Below are positions 53,959-62,066 of a stretch of DNA of 64,000 bases, piece after piece. Location of the stretch: NCBI RefSeq assembly GCF_900115225.1, contig NZ_FOVR01000011.1, positions 62,001 through 126,000 on the forward strand, given 5' to 3'. The translations under genes were made by a program, and so were the position numbers. The stretch's first letter is position 1, and every line of letters starts with the position of its first letter. The DNA is from Cohaesibacter marisflavi. GTDB lineage: Bacteria > Pseudomonadota > Alphaproteobacteria > Rhizobiales > Cohaesibacteraceae. The notes under the pieces are model-generated. The model had not been told where the DNA came from. It worked only from the letters and a program-made list of their open reading frames with translations, and did no database searches.

Positions 53959-55299
53959 TCAGGAAGGGGCGTGGTTGCGCAGCCGGATCGCAAAGAATCC
54001 ATCCATGCCGCCCGCTTCAGACCAATAGTCAGGCCTTGTTCTCAGGCTGCCATCAGGCTGGATGAAGGGGGCAAGGGCGGGTGTTTCTTCCGCTGTGAGC
54101 GGCTCGATGCCGAATGTCGGGTTCTGCATGAGGAAATCCGCGATCAACTCGGGCCCTTCTTCGGGCTGGAGGGAGCAAGTGCAGAAAACCATCAAGCCGC
54201 CCGGAGCCAGCATGTCGGCAACATGATTGAGCATCTTTGCCTGCAATTTGGCGAAATGGCCTATGTCAGCGGGTGTCCGCTGATGGATGAGCTCAGGGTG
54301 GCGGCGCATGGTGCCGGTGGCCGAGCAGGGGGCATCAAGTAGAATGAAAGGCCATTTTGCGTCGAAGCTTTTCTTGAGCAGATCGCCTTTTACCAACTCC
54401 GCAGAGAGGCCAACCCGCTTCAAATTCTGTTCGATGCGTTCAAGGCGTTTGGCCGAAATATCCAGCGCAGTGACATCCGCTCCGCCTGCGGCCAACTGCA
54501 TGGTTTTACCGCCCGGAGCGGCGCAGAGATCAAGAACCTTTTGACCGGAAACCTCGCCCAGCATCTGCACGGGCAGCGTGGCCGCGGCATCCTGCACCCA
54601 CCATGCCCCTTCGGCAAAGCCTTCCAGTGTGTCCACCTTGTCGTGGCTGGCAAGACGCAGACTGCCGGACGGCATCTTTTCTGCGCCAAGGCGCTCGGCC
54701 CACTCGTCCGCTGAGGCAGGGTCTTTCAGGGTCAGATCAAGCGGAATCTGCGCCTTCTGGAATTGCGCCATCATGGCGTTGGTGCTGTCTTGCCCATAGG
54801 TGGTGCTGAGGGATTGATACATCCAGTCGGGCAGGGTCGCCTTGGCCGGATCGATGGTCGCCAGCTCATCGGCGCCATCGCGGCTGATGCGGCGCAGAAC
54901 GGCATTGGTCAGGCCCTTGAAGCCGGCATATTTGCGCCATGTGCGATAGTGCGACACGGCACAATCGACCACCGCATGGGGCGGAGTATTCAAAAACAGA
55001 AGCTCGGCAGTACCGATGCGCAGAATGTTGCGCAAGGGGCCGGACTTTTTGGGGATGCCGCGCTCCATGAAGCGGCTCAAAATGGTGTCGATTTCTCCTA
55101 GATGCTGCAGAACCGTGGTGGCGATGCGCTTGGCAAAGGCGCGGTCGCTGCCGTTGAGTTTGCGCAAGGGGCCTTCTGCCAGTTCATGGGCGTAGGCTTC
55201 GTCCAAAAGGGCTTTTTCGCTGAGCACCGCATGGATAAGGCGCAGGGCGCCAGCGCGTGCAGCCATTCCGCTTTTTCCGGAGGATTGGGATTTTTCCAT
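53959..55299 (-). CDS. rsmB: 16S rRNA m5C967 methyltransferase RsmB
   Basis: A 446-residue SAM-dependent methyltransferase that makes m5C967 in 16S rRNA. An N-terminal NusB-like domain (about 15-145) precedes the Rossmann fold: LCAAPGGKT (motif I), DAPCSATGTMRRHPE (motif IV Cys) and FCTCSLQPEEG (motif VI, the nucleophile Cys). I use ATG 55299, preceded by AAGG; earlier in-frame starts exist up to a TTG at 55353. It lies upstream of the heparinase-like gene on the same strand. Confidence 0.93.
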   Translation of the reverse strand: MEKSQSSGKSGMAARAGALRLIHAVLSEKALLDEAYAHELAEGPLRKLNGSDRAFAKRIATTVLQHLGEIDTILSRFMERGIPKKSGPLRNILRIGTAELLFLNTPPHAVVDCAVSHYRTWRKYAGFKGLTNAVLRRISRDGADELATIDPAKATLPDWMYQSLSTTYGQDSTNAMMAQFQKAQIPLDLTLKDPASADEWAERLGAEKMPSGSLRLASHDKVDTLEGFAEGAWWVQDAAATLPVQMLGEVSGQKVLDLCAAPGGKTMQLAAGGADVTALDISAKRLERIEQNLKRVGLSAELVKGDLLKKSFDAKWPFILLDAPCSATGTMRRHPELIHQRTPADIGHFAKLQAKMLNHVADMLAPGGLMVFCTCSLQPEEGPELIADFLMQNPTFGIEPLTAEETPALAPFIQPDGSLRTRPDYWSEAGGMDGFFAIRLRNHAPS

Positions 55300-55586
55300 G
55301 TTTCTGGCCTTACGGTGCATCTTGGGGCGACGCCTCATGGAAGCGTGCGGCAAAGTGCCTTGGATGTTGCTGTGTCAAACCGAAAAACCGCACTGTCCGG
55401 CACGATGCTTGCGAGCGCCTCACAAGCGCCGCTCAAACCCCGGTCAACGGTCCGCATGCGGACGGTTCGCGTGGATGGCTATACATCATATCAGTGCCAT
55501 GGATGCAAGGAAAAGGTTGGGCTCTTGTCCCGCCCTTTCCTTGAGGGGCCAAATCTGTTGGCGTTTTTTGATCGTCCCTTGCTGCT

Positions 55587-56402
55587 TTATGCGAGCTGGG
55601 TCATATCCAGTTTGGCAATTACAGGGGCGTGGTCCGATGGTTTTTCCCAGCTGCGCGCGTCGCGATAAACCTCCACACCGCTCACCTTGTCTGCGGCTGC
55701 ATCCGTTGCCCAGATGTGATCAAGGCGGCGGCCCTTGTCTGCCTTGGACCAATCACGAGAGCGATAGCTCCACCAGCTGTAAAGACGATGCTCCACCGGG
55801 ATGTGGTTGCGCACCACATCCTGCCATGGACCCGCAGCTTGCACAGCTGCCAAAGCTTCAACCTCGATGGGGGTGTGGCTGACGACCTTGAGCAGCTGCT
55901 TGTGGCTCCAGACGTCATTTTCATGTGGCGCGATGTTCAAATCTCCCACCAGAATGGACGCATTGTCGGTTTCCTCACCGGTCAGCCAGCTTTTCATTTC
56001 TTCAAGGAAATCCAGCTTGTGCTGGAATTTGTCATTGACTGCCGGGTCTGGAATATCGCCACCGGCCGGGACATAGAAGTTATGAATGCGCAACGGTCCC
56101 TTGTCTGTGTCGATGGTCACTTCCACATGGCGTGCATCGCCCTTGTCGCAAAAACCGCGCATATCGACCTTGGCGAAGGGAATGCGTGAGAGGATGGCGA
56201 CCCCGTGATAGCTCTTCTGCCCGTTGATCGCATAATGCTCATAGCCCAGCTTTTTCAGGCTTGCCGTGGGAAACTGATCGTTGATCACCTTGGTTTCCTG
56301 CAGGCAGAGAATATCCGGCGCTCGATCGGCATTGAACTGTTCGACATGGTGAAGTCTGGGGCGGATGGAATTAATGTTCCAGGTGGCAAGAGTGATGGTC
56401 AC
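55587..56402 (-). CDS. xthA: exodeoxyribonuclease III
   Basis: A 271-residue AP endonuclease/3'-exonuclease of the ExoIII family for base excision repair. Motifs are ATWNINSIRPR at the N-terminus, LCLQETKV (metal Glu), GVAILSR, VGDLNIAP (catalytic Asp/Asn) and SDHAP at the end. The GTG at 56402 is chosen because TITLATWN is the normal N-terminus, and AAGGCG lies upstream; the frame continues 35 codons beyond without support. It follows lolA, whose terminator separates the two. Confidence 0.95.
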   Translation of the reverse strand: MTITLATWNINSIRPRLHHVEQFNADRAPDILCLQETKVINDQFPTASLKKLGYEHYAINGQKSYHGVAILSRIPFAKVDMRGFCDKGDARHVEVTIDTDKGPLRIHNFYVPAGGDIPDPAVNDKFQHKLDFLEEMKSWLTGEETDNASILVGDLNIAPHENDVWSHKQLLKVVSHTPIEVEALAAVQAAGPWQDVVRNHIPVEHRLYSWWSYRSRDWSKADKGRRLDHIWATDAAADKVSGVEVYRDARSWEKPSDHAPVIAKLDMTQLA

Positions 56403-56496
56403 GGGCAGCGCCTTGTAAAGGGATTGGACTGAAAAAGAATGCCGATAGGCATAGCGGGAATCGGCTTTCTTTTCCTTTATAGCAGGCGATTTCGAC

Positions 56497-56528
56497 AAAA
56501 AAAGCACCGCAATGGATTGCGGTGCTTA
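56497..56528 (-). terminator. intrinsic terminator of lolA
   Basis: On the minus strand AAGCACCGCAA and TTGCGGTGCTT form a perfect 11-bp stem with four-base loop and a long T run. It lies 51 bases after the lolA stop. Confidence 0.9.
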
Positions 56529-56579
56529 AATCATTCACTTTTACTGAATCTCTAAAGGTCCGGGCTGTCTGCCAACGGG

Positions 56580-57275
56580 TCAGTCGTTGGTCGGGCTCAG
56601 ATCATATTTGATTTCGAAAACAGAGGGTTTGATCGGTTTGCCGGTTTCCACATTGAACACGGTAACGGTGGTGTCATTGCCGTTGGCATCTCGAATGGTC
56701 CACTGGCGCAGAAGGGACTGTTCCCTGTCGAAGATGAGAGTCAGGATGCCGTCTCCAAACAAGCTTTCCTGTTCCACCACCACCGAGACGATATCATCGG
56801 CGATGCTGGCCTGACGCACGCGCGGATCGCGGGCGAGATCCAGATTTTCTGACAAAAGAACGCGCAAGGGGGTTTTGCTCAGCGGATAGATATCCTGTGT
56901 CTTGAGCTTACGGTCTTCGATGGACAGGGTTTTGCCGTCGGAGATGATGTCCGTGTAAGAGGGTTTGGAATAATAGAAACGGATTTTGCCCGGACGCTCG
57001 ATGAAGAAATAGCCTTGCAGCGTGTCGCCATTGGGGGCGGTCTGAATGAACTCGCCATTCATGGTTTTGGTCGCGTTGAAGGCCTTGGAGATGGTGTCCA
57101 GCGCTTTGACGGAGGTTTCACTGAGTGCCGCTTGCGCGGTGGGGGTAAAGCCAGAAGCCAATATCATGAAAAGACTGGCAACAAGCAGGGCTGCCAAGCG
57201 GAACGAATGAGCGGTTTTTGTCATCAGTTTTGTATCTTGCGCGGTGGTTGGGCCATCAGAATAATAGTCGTCCAT
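56580..57275 (-). CDS. lolA: outer-membrane lipoprotein carrier protein LolA
   Basis: A 231-residue LolA-like protein that carries lipoproteins across the periplasm. A hydrophobic signal segment spans about residues 24-47 (LAALLVASLFMILASGF). The LolA fold follows, with GDTLQGYFFIERPGKIRFYYSKPSYTDIISDGKTL as the hallmark. The ATG at 57275 (MDDYYSDG) has GAAGG upstream; an ATG 17 codons later (57224) would give a shorter leader but lacks a ribosome site. ftsK lies upstream on the same strand, an arrangement usual in Rhizobiales. Confidence 0.9.
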   Translation of the reverse strand: MDDYYSDGPTTAQDTKLMTKTAHSFRLAALLVASLFMILASGFTPTAQAALSETSVKALDTISKAFNATKTMNGEFIQTAPNGDTLQGYFFIERPGKIRFYYSKPSYTDIISDGKTLSIEDRKLKTQDIYPLSKTPLRVLLSENLDLARDPRVRQASIADDIVSVVVEQESLFGDGILTLIFDREQSLLRQWTIRDANGNDTTVTVFNVETGKPIKPSVFEIKYDLSPTND

Positions 57276-57451
57276 AAGCTTGCCTTCGTTCTTTTTCATG
57301 TTTTGACGCATCAATGTACGTTTTGCCCTGCATATTTCAATAGCAAGCCAATGCGGCAGAATGACGAAATAAATCTGACGATTGTTTGTTTTCGCCGCCG
57401 CAAGGGTTGTTCTTCTCTCTCGCCGCCTTCCTTTGGCGGTATGAGAAAAGG

Positions 57452-60283
57452 CTACATGGTTGCGCCCTCTTCGGGAACCAGGATCTCGCGTTTACCGGCG
57501 TGGTTTGCCGGGCTGATCACGCCTTGTTGTTCCATCTGCTCGATGAGGGTTGCGGCCCGGTTGTAGCCAATGGAGAGGCGGCGCTGGATGTAGCTTGTCG
57601 AGGCCTTGCGGTCTCTCAGAACAATATCGACGGCCTTGTCATAAAGGGTTTCGGCATCGCTAGAGCTGCCTCCGGCCGAGGAATTGTCCCCCTGATCAGC
57701 ATCGCTTTCTTCCGTTACGGCTTCCAGATAGTCCGGCGTACCCTGTAGCTTCAGATGGGCGACGATTTCCTCGACTTCCTCATCGGCAACAAAGGCACCA
57801 TGAACACGCTGGATGCGACCGCCACCGGCCATATAGAGCATGTCGCCCATGCCGAGCAGCTGTTCTGCCCCCATTTCACCCAAAATGGTGCGGCTGTCGA
57901 TCTTGGAGGTTACCTGGAAGGACATGCGGGTCGGGAAGTTGGCCTTGATGGTACCGGTGATGACGTCGACAGACGGACGTTGGGTAGCCATGATCAAATG
58001 AATGCCGGCGGCACGGGCCATCTGGGCCAGACGCTGGATGGCGCCTTCGATGTCCTTGCCGGCAACCATCATCAGGTCTGCCATCTCGTCGACGATGATG
58101 ACGATGAATGGCATAGGCTCGAGGTCGAGCGTTTCCTGCTCATAGATCGGTTCGCCCGAGTCCGGATCAAACCCTGTCTGGATGGTGCGGGTCACCTCGT
58201 CACCCTTGGCCAGCGAATCGCGTACGCGCTTGTTGAAGCCGTCGATGTTGCGCACACCCATCTTGGACATGTTCTTGTAGCGTTGTTCCATCTCGCGCAC
58301 GGCCCATTTGAGGGCGACAACGGCCTTGGACGGATCGGTCACAACAGGGGTCAACAGATGCGGGATGCCATCATAGACGGAGAGTTCCAGCATCTTCGGG
58401 TCGATCATGATCAGGCGGCATTCTTCCGGGCGATGCCGGTATAGCAGCGAGAGAATGGTGGTGTTGATCGAGACCGACTTACCCGAACCGGTGGTACCAG
58501 CCACCAGCACGTGGGGCATGCGGGCCAGATCGACGACTACCGGATCGCCGGAAATGTTCTTGCCAAGGCAGATGGGCAACTTGGCCTTGGATTTCTCGAA
58601 ATCTTTGGAGGCCAGCATTTCGCGCAAATAGACGGTTTCCCGACGGGCGTTCGGCAATTCGATGCCGATGGCATTGCGGCCCGGAACCACGGCCACACGC
58701 GCAGAGATAGCGCTCATGGAACGGGCGATGTCGTCCGCCAGACCGATAACACGGGATGATTTGATACCCGGCGCCGGTTCCAGCTCATAAAGCGTAACCA
58801 CAGGGCCCGGGCGTACCTTGATGATTTCGCCGCGAATGCCGAAATCCGAGAGAACGCCTTCCAGAAGGCGGGCATTGTGCTCAAGTTGGTCGGCGGTAAG
58901 GCCTGCATTGGGCCCCAGGCTTTCCGGCTCGGAGAGAATGTCCAGAGACGGGAATTGATATTCATCCTGACGGCTGAACAGATTGCCCTGACCCGCCTTG
59001 ACCATGCGTTTGCCCTTGCCTTTGCCGCCTCTGGCTGGAGCGCCTGCGGGTTTGGTCTGGGCTCTCTCGTTGGTCTCGGCGCGGTTGCCCGGCTGGCTGG
59101 AGGGACGATTCAATTCGGGAGGCGCAATGCCGACAGGGGAAGACTGATAGGGGCCATCGTCGTTCCAGTCGTCTTCCTCGTCATAATCCTCATAGCCTGC
59201 TGCGGATTGCGGCGCGAAATCTTCCGGTCCGGAATAGCCCATGTCCGGGGCGGGGCCGGGTTTCTGCTGCTGGTAGCCCGGTTGGGCCGAGCGCTCAAGG
59301 CGTGGTTCCATGCGATCGCTCAGAGCGTCCAGACCATCATCGTCATCGGCCAGAAGGCGCGAGAAGAAGGATGGTTTCCTGGCCTTTTCCTGCCGCTCAA
59401 TCTCACGTTCTCTTGCTTTTCGCGCCTTGTTGGCGCGGCGTGAGAGATACCAGTGGTTCAAAGCACCGATCGGTACCGAGAAGAAGGAGCCGCGTTTTGA
59501 CGCAGGGCCCTTAGTGCGATCAAGCGTGCCGGCACCATCATGTTCTTCATGATGTGAAGCGTACTCTTCGCTGTCGTCATCGTCCCAGTCGTCTTCTTCA
59601 TAGTCGGTTTCGTCGTAGGTTTCGTCGTAGGTTTCGGCGTCTTCTTCCTCAAAGGCGGCTGTTGGTTTGCGGCGGAAGGCGAGATCTTTAAGGCCCATGT
59701 CCATGGAGGCTAGGAGGATGAGAACGCCCAGAAAGGCGGCACCTGCCCCAACAAGTACAGCACCAAGACCCTGCATGACCTCAGTGTCAAAGCGGCTGAC
59801 GACCGAAAGAAAGGCATCCCCAACCATGCCGCCAAGGCTGAGCGGCAGAGGCCAGCTGTCGGGTACGGGAATGGTGGAGCAGGCAATGGCAAGCATGCAC
59901 AGCCCGGCAAACCAGCCCATGAAGCGGTTGCGACTGATGCGAGCCGGACGCATGAGCACGAGCCGCCAGAACCAGACGGTCGGGGTGATGATCAGGAAGG
60001 CCGAAGCCAGCCCCAAACCCTGAAAACTGAGATCGGAAATGATGGCGCCCGCCAGCCCGAACGCATTGCGCGGGCTGACTTCCGTGGCGTTGGACAAGCT
60101 CGGGTCGGCCACATGCCATGTGACCAGACTGGTGGCCACGACAGCGCAAAGCAATAGCCCCAGCAGCCCAAGGCCTGCATAGGCATTGCGGCGCAAGGCA
60201 TGTTTCAAAGCTCCATCGCGATCTCGTCTTCCCATTGCTCCGCCTTCATAGGGTGCGGTTCGATAGTCGTCGAATGTGGTCAT
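57452..60283 (-). CDS. ftsK: DNA translocase FtsK
   Basis: A 943-residue FtsK/SpoIIIE translocase that acts at the septum to move chromosome termini and activate XerCD. Four N-terminal membrane helices (about 35-200) are followed by a long acidic, Pro/Gln-rich linker (about 205-440), which includes a short repeat [20 protein letters not shown]. The motor has Walker [11 protein letters not shown] and Walker [13 protein letters not shown]. The gamma domain for KOPS recognition (about 860-930) ends with [22 protein letters not shown]. It lies between an aminotransferase gene and lolA. Confidence 0.96.
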   Translation of the reverse strand: MTTFDDYRTAPYEGGAMGRRDRDGALKHALRRNAYAGLGLLGLLLCAVVATSLVTWHVADPSLSNATEVSPRNAFGLAGAIISDLSFQGLGLASAFLIITPTVWFWRLVLMRPARISRNRFMGWFAGLCMLAIACSTIPVPDSWPLPLSLGGMVGDAFLSVVSRFDTEVMQGLGAVLVGAGAAFLGVLILLASMDMGLKDLAFRRKPTAAFEEEDAETYDETYDETDYEEDDWDDDDSEEYASHHEEHDGAGTLDRTKGPASKRGSFFSVPIGALNHWYLSRRANKARKAREREIERQEKARKPSFFSRLLADDDDGLDALSDRMEPRLERSAQPGYQQQKPGPAPDMGYSGPEDFAPQSAAGYEDYDEEDDWNDDGPYQSSPVGIAPPELNRPSSQPGNRAETNERAQTKPAGAPARGGKGKGKRMVKAGQGNLFSRQDEYQFPSLDILSEPESLGPNAGLTADQLEHNARLLEGVLSDFGIRGEIIKVRPGPVVTLYELEPAPGIKSSRVIGLADDIARSMSAISARVAVVPGRNAIGIELPNARRETVYLREMLASKDFEKSKAKLPICLGKNISGDPVVVDLARMPHVLVAGTTGSGKSVSINTTILSLLYRHRPEECRLIMIDPKMLELSVYDGIPHLLTPVVTDPSKAVVALKWAVREMEQRYKNMSKMGVRNIDGFNKRVRDSLAKGDEVTRTIQTGFDPDSGEPIYEQETLDLEPMPFIVIIVDEMADLMMVAGKDIEGAIQRLAQMARAAGIHLIMATQRPSVDVITGTIKANFPTRMSFQVTSKIDSRTILGEMGAEQLLGMGDMLYMAGGGRIQRVHGAFVADEEVEEIVAHLKLQGTPDYLEAVTEESDADQGDNSSAGGSSSDAETLYDKAVDIVLRDRKASTSYIQRRLSIGYNRAATLIEQMEQQGVISPANHAGKREILVPEEGATM

Positions 60284-60384
60284 GATCTGCTCAGTTCCAG
60301 TTTCATTTGCCCCATTTCAACTTGTGTGGCTTTCCTGTTTACCCTGAAAAAGACGTTGCCGGTCACCGGTTGGTGGATGCCTGA

Positions 60385-61587
60385 TCAGTTGATCAGGCAG
60401 GTGCGCAGTCTCGTAAGGGCTTCTTCTGTTTCTGCAAGGTCTCCCACCAGTGCAAGGCGCAGGAACCCGTCGCCGGGATTGACACCGGAGCGGTCTTCGC
60501 GCGCAAGATAGGAGCCCGGAATGACTCTTACCCCCACTTCCTTCCAGAGCTTTTGCGCAACTGTGACGTCATCGCCAAAGGCACTGACGTCAAGCCAGAG
60601 GAAAAAGCCTGCAGGGGGCGTTTCATATGGCAGCTCTTTGCCCAAAATACGGCGGGCCGCATCGAATTTTTCGTTATAGAGCATGCGGTTTTCCTTCACA
60701 TGCTCTTCATCCCGATAGGCCGCAGCAGCTGCTGCTTGTATCGCCATGGATACCTGAGGGGCAACCAGGTTGCGGTATTTCGTCCACTGGGTCATGAAGG
60801 CGCCGTCCCCTGCGGCAAAGCCACAGCGCATGCCAGCAAGGTTGGAGCGCTTAGAGAGCGAGTGGAAGGTCACAACATTGGAGAAATCGCCTTCGCAAGC
60901 CTGAAGGATACCGGCAGGGGGCGTCTCACGATAAAGCTCGGAATAGCACTCATCCGCAAAGATAAAGAAGCGATGCTTGCGCGCAAGGGCAATAAGCTTT
61001 TTCCATGTGGCGATGTCAGCCACATTGCCTTGCGGGTTGGCTGGCGAGGCATAATAGAAGGCGATGGTGCGGTCGAGTAGATCCGTTTCCTTGGCCAATT
61101 CATCCAGATCTGGCAGAAAACCGGTTTCTGCGGTGCCATTGAGGAAAATCTGTTCCGCATCAATCGCCGCCGCGGCACCCTTATAGGTGTGATAGAAGGG
61201 GTTTGGCAGCAGGACAGCCGCATTGCTCGTGTCTTTGCCAAACTGGGAGCGGGCATAGTCGCGCGCGCCAACGCAGGCATGGAACAGCCCTTCGCGGGTG
61301 CCATTGAGCGGCAGGATATTCTTCTCTCCCAGCGGCAGACCACCCAGATCATAGCGCCAGTTCAGCCAGTCTTCGACGGCTTTGCGAAACTCGTCGGTGC
61401 CGCGCATCTGCGGATAGGGGCGAAAATACTGCGCGTTTTTCATGATCACATCGGGGATGAAATCAGGAAAGGCATGGCGTGGCTCGCCAATGGTCATATT
61501 GATTGGCTGGGCGTCTTTTTCATTGACCGGTACAACACCATCCAGCAGATCTGCGAGTTTCTGGAAAGGGGAACGTTCGTCTTGCAT
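60385..61587 (-). CDS. class I/II PLP-dependent aminotransferase
   Basis: A 400-residue fold-type I aminotransferase. Lys246 in SLSKRSNLAGMR binds pyridoxal phosphate; the Asp partner is in FADECYSE and the Asn in SPANPQGN. The pattern is close to DapC/AspC-like enzymes annotated as succinyldiaminopimelate aminotransferase in Rhizobiales, but substrate cannot be settled from sequence. It precedes ftsK on the same strand. A short inverted repeat CCTGATCA-GT-TGATCAGG overlaps its stop codon. Confidence 0.88.
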   Translation of the reverse strand: MQDERSPFQKLADLLDGVVPVNEKDAQPINMTIGEPRHAFPDFIPDVIMKNAQYFRPYPQMRGTDEFRKAVEDWLNWRYDLGGLPLGEKNILPLNGTREGLFHACVGARDYARSQFGKDTSNAAVLLPNPFYHTYKGAAAAIDAEQIFLNGTAETGFLPDLDELAKETDLLDRTIAFYYASPANPQGNVADIATWKKLIALARKHRFFIFADECYSELYRETPPAGILQACEGDFSNVVTFHSLSKRSNLAGMRCGFAAGDGAFMTQWTKYRNLVAPQVSMAIQAAAAAAYRDEEHVKENRMLYNEKFDAARRILGKELPYETPPAGFFLWLDVSAFGDDVTVAQKLWKEVGVRVIPGSYLAREDRSGVNPGDGFLRLALVGDLAETEEALTRLRTCLIN

Positions 61588-61856
61588 TGGGAATCTGGGC
61601 CTTTCGAAAGCCTTGGGTGTTGTGGTAAATCGGCGATCATTTTAGCTGGCTTTTGGTTAAGGCAGTTTTAACTCTTGCAAGCGGAAAGGGACGCAAATTG
61701 CATGCCTTGGATGGTTGTTAACCATTTCAGCTTGCCTTGTTTCATGACCGGATCGATCCATCACAGATGTTAAAGGCAGGTTGTCTTGAGAAGTGACGGT
61801 GCCGGGAGCGTCCCGCACCATCCCTCTGGCGGAGCTGCCGGAGGCTTGAGAAAACC

Positions 61857-62024
61857 ATGGTCCAAAGTCGCGAAACAGGCAAGGCTTTCGCCTTTGAGGA
61901 AATATACGATGATCATGACTTTGCGGAATGGCGAGGGCCAGATGGTCTGCTCGTTGCCATAGGGATAGACCTTGAAACACAAAATGCAAAGACCATAAAC
62001 GAAAAACAGCCCGATGACGGATGA
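61857..62024 (+). CDS. candidate 55-residue small ORF
   Basis: An open frame below usual cut-offs: ATG 61857 to TGA 62022-62024, 55 residues beginning MVQSRETGKAF and with EEIYDDHDFAEWRGPDG in the middle. Its acidic, hydrophilic composition is protein-like, and GGAGG lies 12 bases ahead, farther than ideal. Its end overlaps the terminator hairpin of the opposite-strand dehydrogenase gene, which argues against it. I do not recognise it. Confidence 0.3.
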   Translation: MVQSRETGKAFAFEEIYDDHDFAEWRGPDGLLVAIGIDLETQNAKTINEKQPDDG

Positions 62025-62036
62025 CAACGGGCTGTT
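62001..62036 (-). terminator. intrinsic terminator of the glutamate dehydrogenase gene
   Basis: On the minus strand ACAGCCCG and CGGGCTGT pair over 8 bp with a 14-base loop, followed by four Ts, 31 bases after the stop. Confidence 0.75.
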
Positions 62037-62066
62037 CTGTATTTCTTTGGTCTTGTCGGTATAGCG

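Larger units (their letters stand above)
61588..62066. other. intergenic region with candidate small ORF
   Basis: A 479-base gap between the glutamate dehydrogenase end and the aminotransferase start, both minus strand. It contains the dehydrogenase terminator (62001-62036), a possible small plus-strand ORF (61857-62024) and presumably the promoter of the aminotransferase. Nothing else is convincing. Confidence 0.5.

Noticed and set aside
61770-62027. 85-codon minus-strand ORF after the glutamate dehydrogenase gene
   Set aside because: Begins with TTG inside the terminator hairpin of the upstream gene on the same strand and has no ribosome site.
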